Of a stretch of 53,918 bases of DNA, positions 34,476-40,742 are shown in pieces. Position numbers and translations under genes: made by a program. The DNA comes from an uncultured Oscillospiraceae bacterium (GTDB taxonomy: Bacteria; Bacillota; Clostridia; Oscillospirales; Ruminococcaceae), in assembly GCA_910584715.1 (NCBI GenBank), contig CAJUAN010000015.1:1-53918 (forward strand). Reading direction: 5' to 3'. Position 1 is the stretch's first letter. Each line of letters starts with the position of its first letter. The notes beneath the pieces were generated by a model. It did not search any database and had not been told where the DNA came from. It saw only the letters and a list, made by a program, of their open reading frames with translations.

Positions 34476-35987
34476 ATGAAAATTAATTACACAAAAAACG
34501 TTGAAAAATGGGGACTTTTTGAATTTTCAGCCGAGGGGAGAATTGACGGAAATCCTTTTACCGAACGCGCGATCACCGCACGTTTTGAGAGCAGATCGGA
34601 GTGCAGAACCGTCAGTGGATTTTACGACGGGGAGGGCGTTTACAAGGTCAGGTTCATGCCGTCATTTGAGGAAGTCTACAAATTTACCGTGGAGGGCAGC
34701 TTTTCATACAGCGGCTATTGCGGCGAATTTACCGTCCTGCCGCCATCGGAAAACAACCACGGACAGGTGCGGGTACACAACAAATTCCACTTTTGTTATG
34801 CGGACGGTACGCCCTATTATCCCATAGGCACGACCTGCTATGTCTGGGAGCTTCAAAGCGATGAGCTTATTGAAAAAACTCTTGAAAGTCTGAAAAATTC
34901 ACCGTTCAATAAAATACGGTTCTGCATTTTCCCGAAGCACTACGACTATAATTTCGGCGAACCCCGTTCTTATCCGTATGATGGCACGCCTATGGACGGC
35001 AGCATAATCACAAAGGATAATTTCTGGAACTACAACGCGCATTCCGAGGGAAACCGCTGGGATTTTGAACGGTTTTGCCCGAAGCATTTTCAGCACATAG
35101 AGTACTGTATTTCCGAGCTGCAAAAGCTGAATATCGAGGCGGATATTATCCTGTTCCATCCATATGACCGCTGGGGCTTTTCGGATATGAATTCACAGCA
35201 GAACGCGCTGTACCTAAAGTATGTAACGGCAAGATTTTCAGCGTACAGAAACGTCTGGTGGTCTCTTGCGAACGAATATGACCTTATAAAAAATAAAAAA
35301 CCCGACGACTGGGACGAATACGCAAAAATCATTACAGAATGCGATCCTTACGGTCATTTGACATCTATACATAATTGTGTGGATTTTTACGACCATAAAA
35401 AGCCGTGGATAACACATTGCAGTATTCAGCGTTCGCCCGAATGCACAGGCGATTGGAGAAATATTTACGGTAAACCTGTCGTTATCGATGAAATGGCATA
35501 TGAGGGTGATCTTCAATACGGCTGGGGAAATATTTCCGCCCGGGAGCTTGTACGCCGCTTCTGGGAGGCAGCCTGCCGCGGCGGTTACGGAGGACACGGC
35601 GAAACCTATCTTGATGAGAATGATGTGATATGGTGGTCTCACGGCGGAGTACTGAAAGGCGAAAGCCCGTCCCGAATAGCGTTTCTGAAAAAAGTATTGG
35701 AGGACACTCCCGCAGGCGGACTGCGGGTTAAGGCAATGTCATGGGACGAAATATGCGCTGTTCCCGAAAATGAACGTATTGCCGTGGAAACAGGATACCA
35801 TCTTTTTTACTATAATATTATGCGTCCGTCATTCCGCGATATTTATTTAGATAATGATAATACCTACTGTGCCGAGGTCATAGACACATGGAATATGACA
35901 ATAGAAAATGCGGGACATTTCAAGGGACGTTTCAGAATAGCATTGCCGCGCAGAGAGTTTATGGCTGTAAGGGTACGGAAATTGTGA
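34476..35987 (+). CDS. Intracellular glycoside hydrolase, DUF5060/DUF4038 type
   Basis: A 503-aa protein without signal peptide. The N-terminal beta-sandwich (about 1-90, WGLFEFSAEGRIDGNPF...FTVEGSFSYSGYCGEF) fits DUF5060. A TIM-barrel catalytic domain (about 110-420) has the probable acid/base Glu in WWSLANEYD and the nucleophile Glu in VIDEMAYEGD. The C-terminal beta domain (about 430-503) resembles DUF5605. Such clan-A-like enzymes process side-chain sugars of plant glycans after uptake. The gene follows the regulator by 47 bp with its own GGAGGAATT site, so they are co-transcribed. The substrate is unknown. Confidence 0.82.
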   Translation: MKINYTKNVEKWGLFEFSAEGRIDGNPFTERAITARFESRSECRTVSGFYDGEGVYKVRFMPSFEEVYKFTVEGSFSYSGYCGEFTVLPPSENNHGQVRVHNKFHFCYADGTPYYPIGTTCYVWELQSDELIEKTLESLKNSPFNKIRFCIFPKHYDYNFGEPRSYPYDGTPMDGSIITKDNFWNYNAHSEGNRWDFERFCPKHFQHIEYCISELQKLNIEADIILFHPYDRWGFSDMNSQQNALYLKYVTARFSAYRNVWWSLANEYDLIKNKKPDDWDEYAKIITECDPYGHLTSIHNCVDFYDHKKPWITHCSIQRSPECTGDWRNIYGKPVVIDEMAYEGDLQYGWGNISARELVRRFWEAACRGGYGGHGETYLDENDVIWWSHGGVLKGESPSRIAFLKKVLEDTPAGGLRVKAMSWDEICAVPENERIAVETGYHLFYYNIMRPSFRDIYLDNDNTYCAEVIDTWNMTIENAGHFKGRFRIALPRREFMAVRVRKL

Positions 35988-36074
35988 TGTTTTGTTTTAT
36001 AATAATATAGTCCCTAAAATTTTTCCTGCCAAATAAAAAAACGGTAAGTTTGACGGGTTAAATAGTTATGCAGT

Positions 36075-36116
36075 AAAATCCTCCGACTTCGTTTTTGAAG
36101 TTTGGAGGATTTTGTT
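36075..36116 (+). terminator. Terminator of the regulator-hydrolase operon
   Basis: Stem AAAATCCTCC...GGAGGATTTT with an inner ACTTC/GAAGT stem, then TTTTG. The remainder of the gap (35988-36283) holds no gene I can support. Confidence 0.9.
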
Positions 36117-36283
36117 TTGCGGGAATATTTTTATATAATTGGTAACTCATCAAAAAAATCAATTCTTATATAAGGACTTCATCCGCAAATTCAATCGACA
36201 AATTTCAACAGAATATTTATTTTAATCGTAGGTACAACATTGTATTTACGATTTTTCTTTTTGTACGCTGCCGTTCGCCGCCG

Positions 36284-36323
36284 CTCCAAATTATTTTTTC
36301 AAGACTAAAAAATAATTTGGAGG
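36284..36323 (+). promoter_or_regulatory. Perfect 16-bp hairpin sequestering a ribosome site
   Basis: CTCCAAATTATTTTTT (36284-36299), a 7-nt loop, and its exact complement (36307-36322). The 3' arm contains the GGAG of the GGAGG Shine-Dalgarno (36319-36323) for the ATG at 36332. In the folded RNA, ribosome access is blocked. A transcript starting inside the hairpin would escape this. The layout recalls protection of transposase genes against read-through transcription, or an RNA thermometer. Confidence 0.8.
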
Positions 36324-36331
36324 AATTTAAA

Positions 36332-36757
36332 ATGGCATACAACAGCTTAAAGTCATACTGGGTATGGCGCAGAAAAAAGGAAGCGGAAGAAAAGGCATGG
36401 CGCGAATTAGGCGTTGACGAAAACATCATTGCGGAACTCCGCGACTTCGACAGGATAGCATACAATTCCGACGACAGGTTTTACAAGAGGCTGTACGATG
36501 TTGGCGATTTCTATGAGGAAATTGTTGAGGACAACAGTCAGCGAGAAATTATGACTGTTGAGCAGCTTTTGGATTAGGTTGAAAATCCCGAGATGTACAA
36601 AATTCTCAGAAAGACAAGCGAAAGAACATTGCAAATACTTCTGATGAGGGTGCGTGGGTATTCTGTGAAAGACATATCGGAAATTTTACATATTTCCAAA
36701 ATGTCTGTCTATGAGCGGATAAAAACCGTTCGCGAAAAGCTGAATAAGGTCAAGTAA
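36332..36757 (+). pseudogene. Sigma-like accessory gene with in-frame amber codon
   Basis: Codons 1-81 (MAYNSLKSYWVWRRKKEAEEKAW...MTVEQLLD) end at a TAG (36575-36577). The frame then continues for 60 codons (VENPEMYKILRKTSERT...RVRGYSVKDISEILHISKMSVYERI...) to a TAA. The second part is a sigma-70 region 4 type HTH. The whole resembles the short sigma-like proteins of Firmicute mobile elements, in which the break position would normally be Gln or Glu. Either a CAG-to-TAG nonsense mutation has inactivated it, or the stop is suppressed. The N-terminal part alone would lack the DNA-binding domain. The start follows the sequestered GGAGG. Confidence 0.72.
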
Positions 36758-36770
36758 GTTTGTTTATTTT

Positions 36771-36806
36771 ATTACCCTGCTTCATAATTGGAGCAGGGTA
36801 ATTTTT
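36771..36806 (+). terminator. Terminator of the sigma-like gene
   Basis: Stem ATTACCCTGC/GCAGGGTAAT followed by TTTT. Confidence 0.9.
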
Positions 36807-37102
36807 ATATAAAAATTTTAAAAAGACATTGAAAAAAGTATGACGTATTTCCTATATTGTTGTAGGGGAAAAATTAAATTATTTTATACTTTCCCGTTTG
36901 CGTCAGCAAACATTCAGAGGGGTCAAGGGGAAGTTTCCCCTTGCGCACAACAAACTCCCAGGAGTTTGTATAAGTGCGCCCTTTGGGTATTTTGGAAAGT
37001 TACCGTAAAACAAAAATAAGTTGCCGCATTGCGCTTTGTAGGAGGTGGTACGGGTACGCGCAAATGCGGTTGTGAAATAGATAAAAGAAAGGATCGGTGT
37101 TT
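36807..37102. repeat. Gap with hairpin cluster
   Basis: The gap between accessory genes contains AAGGGGAA-GTTTCCCCTT-type pairing (about 36927-36945). A compound hairpin follows at about 36943-36979, where GCGCAC/GTGCGC encloses ACAAACTCC/GGAGTTTGT. A possible promoter TTGAAA-18-TATATT lies at about 36829-36858. There is no protein gene. The hairpins resemble those at 1-135 and 40.4-40.6 kb. Confidence 0.5.
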
Positions 37103-37492
37103 ATGCCAAAGAAAAATGATGTTGACGAAATGAGGGACAAACTTGCGCGGCTGAATGAGCGTACAAAATCGGCGGAGGACGGCTTGAAAAAGCTGGAGGA
37201 AAAACGTAAAAAGGTTCAGAATTTGATAGCGGAGGAGGAAAGGAAAAAGCGTACACATAACCTTTGCTGCGTCGGAGGACTTGTGTACAAATATTTCGGA
37301 GATGATATTTCTCCCGAAGAATTTAAGGAAATGCTTGATTTTCTTTTTGCTATTGACGAGGTGCAGGATTTCGTTACAAATGAAAAGAGGAAGCGTTTTC
37401 TGCGGGATAATCAGCCTGTCATTATTCCCGAAAATACAAATTCCGAGGAAAGTATTTTTGAAATCGAAAATGCAAAAAATGAAAATGCGTAA
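37103..37492 (+). CDS. DUF3847-like mobile-element accessory protein
   Basis: A 129-aa protein. Residues 1-55 are a strongly charged coiled coil (EMRDKLARLNERTKSAEDGLKKLEEKRKK). RKKRTHNLCCVGGLVYKYFGDDISPEEF follows, matching the pattern of DUF3847 proteins found next to mobilisation and recombinase genes in Firmicute elements. The C-terminal tail is acidic. The ATG at 37103 has AAAGGA at good distance. Function in the element is unknown. Confidence 0.7.
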   Translation: MPKKNDVDEMRDKLARLNERTKSAEDGLKKLEEKRKKVQNLIAEEERKKRTHNLCCVGGLVYKYFGDDISPEEFKEMLDFLFAIDEVQDFVTNEKRKRFLRDNQPVIIPENTNSEESIFEIENAKNENA

Positions 37493-37508
37493 ATGCAGGA
37501 GGTACTTA

Positions 37509-37700
37509 TTGAATAAAAAAAATATGAATTTGACAAATGAAAATGACGTTATTGAGATACCCGAAAATTGCAAAACCGATTTAATCAAGGCAATGAAAAT
37601 CGGATATTACAAAGAATTTTACAAACAGGGACTTATTACTGCGGAGCAGTTGGAATTGCTAATTGCCATGCAGGATAAGACTATTACTTCGGCAGCATAA
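37509..37700 (+). CDS. Small accessory protein, TTG start
   Basis: A 63-aa protein (IEIPENCKTDLIKAMKIGYYKEFYKQGLITAEQLELLIAMQ) with a SHOCT-like helical motif (YKQGLITAEQLELL). AGGAGG at 37497-37502 is exactly 6 nt from a TTG codon at 37509, whereas the first ATG (37524) is too far. TTG is therefore the likelier start. It is 16 bp behind the DUF3847-like gene and ahead of the recombinase, so it is probably part of the integration module. Confidence 0.65.
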   Translation: MNKKNMNLTNENDVIEIPENCKTDLIKAMKIGYYKEFYKQGLITAEQLELLIAMQDKTITSAA

Positions 37701-37798
37701 ATAAATTCAGACTACCCCTGCATAACCATTTTTATCGGACAATTTTGTACAAATTGCCACTTGCAATTTTGCGTGGTAAAGTGTAAAATAATATATGC

Positions 37799-37832
37799 AG
37801 GGGGAATGTCTGACATTCCCGATTAATCGGGA
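37799..37832 (+). promoter_or_regulatory. Hairpin ahead of recombinase gene
   Basis: GGGGAATGTC/GACATTCCC forms a short tight hairpin (about 37801-37819). A small CCCGATTAATCGGG palindrome follows (about 37818-37831), just ahead of the GGAGG site of the recombinase. It may limit translation or be bound by a regulator. Confidence 0.45.
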
Positions 37833-37843
37833 GAGGAGGTTAA

Positions 37844-39460
37844 ATGAATAAAATAAAGGTAGCGGCTTATTGCCGTGTTTCAACGGATTTTGACGACCAG
37901 CTTAATTCACTTTCGGTACAGATAAGTTATTTTACCGAGTACATAAATAATCACGAAAATTATGAGCTGATTGAAGTGTATTACGACGAAGGAATTACAG
38001 GTACGTCAACAAGAAAACGCGACGGATTTAATCGTATGATTGCGGATTGCGAAAACGGAAAAATAAATCTTATTCTCACAAAAGAGGTTTCGCGTTTTGC
38101 GAGAAATACGGTCGATACGCTTAATTACACCCGACGACTTTCCGAGTTGAATATCGGCGTGATATTTATGAATGACGGTATCGACACTCGCGATAAGGAC
38201 GGCGAACTCCGTTTGACGATTATGTCCTCAATAGCTCAAGAGGAAAGCCGAAAAATTTCCGAAAGAGTAAAATGGGGCATGAAGCGGCGTATGGAAAACG
38301 GAGTTGTACTCGGCTGCGGACGTATTTACGGTTACAAGGTCATTGACGGAAAGCTTGAAATTGTTCCCGAAGAAGCGGAAATCGTCAAGGATATTTTTCA
38401 TATGTATCTGTATGATGGAAAGGGTTCAACTGCAATAGCAAAGGAACTTGACGAACGCGGCATACCCACTCTGAAAAATCGCGTATGGAGCGGACAACAC
38501 GTTTTGAAAATTCTCAATAATGAAAAATACGCGGGTGACTTGACCCAATGGAAAGTGTACAAACCTAATGTTCTTGCCGAAAAAACTTTTATAAATCACG
38601 GCGATAATCCAAACGCGCCGTTAATCACGGTTAGAAATCATCACGAGCCAATTGTGTCAAGAGAAGTTTTTGACGCTGTTCAGGAAGAACGAAAACGGCG
38701 TGGCTGGCTTACTCGTGAGGGTAAAAAACATTCCAACAGTTTTTGGTTAAGCGGTAAAATGGTTTGCGGAAAGTGCGGTTATAGTTTTACTATGAGCAGT
38801 TCGTCCCAAAATCCAAATATTTCTTTGAGGTGCAGAAACCGTGCGCTTTACGGCAAGGAAAAACGTACCGCCTTGAACGGTGAACTGATTGGCTGCGACG
38901 CGCATACGGTTGATGAGAGAATTGTTGCGGCGGCGATGAAAAATATTCTTGGGCAAATCAGTACGCTCCGTCCAATTCTTGAAAAGCAGATGTTTGAGGA
39001 AATTCAAAACATTCAGCTTATTCAAAAGGACGTTGACGTTACTCCGCTTAAAGAGGAAATCATAAAACTGGAAAAGAAAAAGCACAAGGCTATCGACCTT
39101 ATGCTTGACGACCTTATTTCCAAGGACGACTTGAAAAAACAGACGGAAATTTACGACAATGAAATTGCTCGGCTTACCGAGGAAATCGCGCGTAATCAGG
39201 ATATTTCAGCGCGGCATAATACTCAAATGGCTGAAATCAAAAAGACGGTTGAGTATATGCAGAAGCTTTCCGACTGCAATTCCGAGAGCAAGGAATTATA
39301 TCGGTCGCTACTGAAGCAGATTGTTGTTCCCGATTATGGTATGCTCCATATCTTCTTGAATGGCGTACCGTTCGGATTTGACATTAGATACACTACATTA
39401 ATAGCGCCAAGGAAAGGCATTTATGACATTATTATTAATTCATGTGAGATTATTTCTTGA
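37844..39460 (+). CDS. Large serine recombinase (integrase of the element)
   Basis: A 538-aa site-specific recombinase. The N-terminal resolvase domain (1-150) has the catalytic Ser in AAYCRVST and the conserved arginines in KEVSRFARN and SIAQEESRKISER. The recombinase domain (about 160-270) follows. A zinc ribbon (CGKCGYSFTMS... CRNR) and a long coiled coil (about 370-460) complete the large-serine-integrase layout. The frame is intact, with GGAGG at the start. The stop codon is about 20 bp from the right junction with the split tnpX gene, the usual place for an integrase next to its att site. It most likely catalysed the insertion. Confidence 0.93.
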   Translation: MNKIKVAAYCRVSTDFDDQLNSLSVQISYFTEYINNHENYELIEVYYDEGITGTSTRKRDGFNRMIADCENGKINLILTKEVSRFARNTVDTLNYTRRLSELNIGVIFMNDGIDTRDKDGELRLTIMSSIAQEESRKISERVKWGMKRRMENGVVLGCGRIYGYKVIDGKLEIVPEEAEIVKDIFHMYLYDGKGSTAIAKELDERGIPTLKNRVWSGQHVLKILNNEKYAGDLTQWKVYKPNVLAEKTFINHGDNPNAPLITVRNHHEPIVSREVFDAVQEERKRRGWLTREGKKHSNSFWLSGKMVCGKCGYSFTMSSSSQNPNISLRCRNRALYGKEKRTALNGELIGCDAHTVDERIVAAAMKNILGQISTLRPILEKQMFEEIQNIQLIQKDVDVTPLKEEIIKLEKKKHKAIDLMLDDLISKDDLKKQTEIYDNEIARLTEEIARNQDISARHNTQMAEIKKTVEYMQKLSDCNSESKELYRSLLKQIVVPDYGMLHIFLNGVPFGFDIRYTTLIAPRKGIYDIIINSCEIIS

Positions 39461-39480
39461 ATGTGTTTTTGGCAATGGAT

Positions 39481-39882
39481 TATAAAAATCATTAAAAACG
39501 TTGCAGAAAAACATCATGCCATTTTCGCTCTTAAACGTGTCCGCACCGTCGTTTACGGCTATGTACCGTACGTCATAATCGGGAAAAATTATCTCGATAT
39601 ATTCGCCCGTTTTGAGATAATCGCATCCCAATCGGGACAAGTCCTTTGTGATAACAGTACCAACCTTGCCAGCTTCAATGTCCGACATCACAGCCTTAAA
39701 GCCGTCGCGTTCGAAAGTCATAGCCGACACACCGTCGTCAACGTAAAATTGCGGATTAGGAAATTCATTATCCTGAACATACCTAAGAAGAATATTTTTT
39801 GATTCGTAATCAAGTTGCTCTCCTCAAGCCCGTCGTCCTGCGAAAGACGGCAGTATAGCGCTGTAATTTTGTCTTTTAACAT
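39481..39882 (-). pseudogene. tnpX: 5' part of split Tn4451-type serine recombinase
   Basis: On the minus strand translation starts at MLKDKITALYCRLSQDDGL, the catalytic N-terminus of TnpX-type recombinases. It continues, after one frameshift near 39800, with NEFPNPQFYVDDGVS, FERDGFKAVMSDIEAGKVG, KDLSRLGCDYLKTG and IAVNDGADTFKSEN, and stops matching at NVFNDFY. The next residues expected in this family are AKDTSKK, which begin the fragment at 29753. GTGAGGA precedes the ATG. The two parts together make one recombinase gene interrupted by the 9.73-kb element. Confidence 0.88.
39483..39484. other. Right junction of inserted element (att-like, TA core)
   Basis: On the minus strand the sequence reads GATTTT-TA-TAATCC. 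GATTTT belongs to the recombinase codons Asp-Phe, and TAATCC is element sequence. The TA core matches that of the left junction. Confidence 0.7.
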
Positions 39883-39971
39883 ATAATCCTCACTTTCCGA
39901 CAAATGCAGCGGATTATGTGTTAATTATACCACACTTTTTACAATAATTCAATGTGGTAAATCAATAAATT

Positions 39972-40187
39972 TTACTTAATTTTTTTGACATAATCCGCTG
40001 AAATGCCGATTATATCAAATTTATCCGCCTTTTTAACCTCCTTTTTAATCAGTCGGGAGAGAATTTCTTTTAAATTTTCGCTTCCAAAATTGAATTTTGT
40101 AACTACCTTGTAGACCGTGTTTCCGATTTTGTACTCGGAAACTGTCTCATTGCCTATGGCGACATTTGTGTATACATTTTTAATCAT
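39972..40187 (-). CDS. tnpW: TnpW-like transposon protein
   Basis: A 71-aa protein (YKIGNTVYKVVTKFNFGSENLKEILSRLIKKEV) with the short beta-hairpin plus helix pattern of TnpW, the small protein encoded just ahead of tnpX in Tn4451-type elements. The gene is 89 bp upstream of the tnpX 5' fragment, as expected. It keeps an intact frame, a GGAG-like site and a very good promoter. The function of TnpW is not known. Confidence 0.75.
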   Translation of the reverse strand: MIKNVYTNVAIGNETVSEYKIGNTVYKVVTKFNFGSENLKEILSRLIKKEVKKADKFDIIGISADYVKKIK

Positions 40188-40214
40188 TGAACTCCTTTCT
40201 GGCTGCTGCGTGGT

Positions 40215-40338
40215 GTAAACTTGTTTTTTTATTAATCCTCCTTTATATTTTCAAATCTACTATAAGGCATATTATGTATTGTAAATATAATCATATTCAT
40301 TATAATGAATTTTGTCAAGCTTTTGGAAACAAGTTTAC
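40215..40338. repeat. 12-bp inverted repeat around the tnpW promoter
   Basis: GTAAACTTGTTT (40215-40226) and its exact complement AAACAAGTTTAC (40327-40338) flank the promoter region. The right arm lies upstream of the predicted start of transcription, so this is a DNA-level symmetry. It may be recombinase or transposon-end binding sites. Confidence 0.55.
40290..40318 (-). promoter_or_regulatory. tnpW-tnpX promoter with palindromic operator
   Basis: TTGACA (40318-40313), 17 bp, TATGAT (40295-40290) on the minus strand. The spacer holds the perfect 16-bp palindrome ATTCATTATAATGAAT (40295-40310), well placed for a repressor. Confidence 0.78.
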
Positions 40339-40400
40339 AAACTATTAATATTTGCTTTTGGAAGCAGTTTTGCGGTGCGAAAACACTATAAAATAGTTCT

Positions 40401-40497
40401 AATACTAATCTCTAATCAAACTATAGACAAAAGCCTATAGTTTGATGCCGCCTGAAAGGCGGCTGTCAAAATCTTCGATTTTGACGAGATTAGTATT
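40401..40497. repeat. Cloverleaf-like structure 1
   Basis: An outer 12-bp stem AATACTAATCTC/GAGATTAGTATT (40401-40412, 40486-40497) encloses three hairpins in a row. ATCAAACTATAG pairs with CTATAGTTTGAT (40415-40446), GCCGCC with GGCGGC (40447-40463), and TCAAAATC with GATTTTGA (40466-40484). Nearly every base is paired. It lies in a gene-free stretch between tnpW and the LRR surface protein. I do not recognise it as a tRNA or known RNA family. Confidence 0.8.
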
Positions 40498-40638
40498 GAA
40501 CGGCTTTCTCGGCGACTTTGCCGCCACAGCCGTGCTCAGCACGGCTGAATCAACCTGTAGACTTTGTTTACAGGTTGGTAGAGAAATAGTATAACACACA
40601 GACTATTTCTGCAGAAATAGTCTGTGTGGCAGCCGTTC
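40498..40638. repeat. Cloverleaf-like structure 2
   Basis: It directly abuts structure 1. An outer stem GAACGGCT/AGCCGTTC (40498-40505, 40631-40638) encloses three hairpins: AGCCGTGCTCAGCACGGCT, CAACCTGT...ACAGGTTG and the long CACACAGACTATTTCTGC with its complement (to about 40628). The outer and first inner stems share AGCCGT, allowing alternative pairing. No protein is encoded. Confidence 0.8.
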
Positions 40639-40742
40639 CCTCTGCACTCCCTAAAATTTGCAAAGTAAATGAAAAAGGACTGCCGCATTAAAACGGCAGC
40701 CCTTAAATGTTTAACGTTTATGCTTAGTAAGGCGCTTCATAA

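Larger units (their letters stand above)
29752..39484 (+). mobile_element. 9.73-kb integrated element inside a recombinase gene
   Basis: The unit is bounded by the two halves of a tnpX-like gene. It carries a GH43 lipoprotein gene, an AraC-type regulator, an intracellular glycoside hydrolase, a sigma-like gene, a DUF3847-like gene, a small ORF and an intact large serine recombinase whose stop lies about 20 bp from the right end. Excision at the TA core would rejoin ...FNDFY and AKDTSKK in frame at the insertion point. Recombinase at one edge plus accessory cargo is the layout of a serine-recombinase mobile island. No conjugation genes are seen, so it is a mobilisable or non-conjugative island. 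Confidence 0.82.

Noticed and set aside
29752..39484. Prophage
   Set aside because: A large serine integrase is present but no capsid, terminase, tail or lysis gene; the cargo is metabolic.
40401..40638. tRNA genes
   Set aside because: Cloverleaf-like pairing, but stem lengths, loops and conserved tRNA bases (GTTCRA, CCA end) do not fit.
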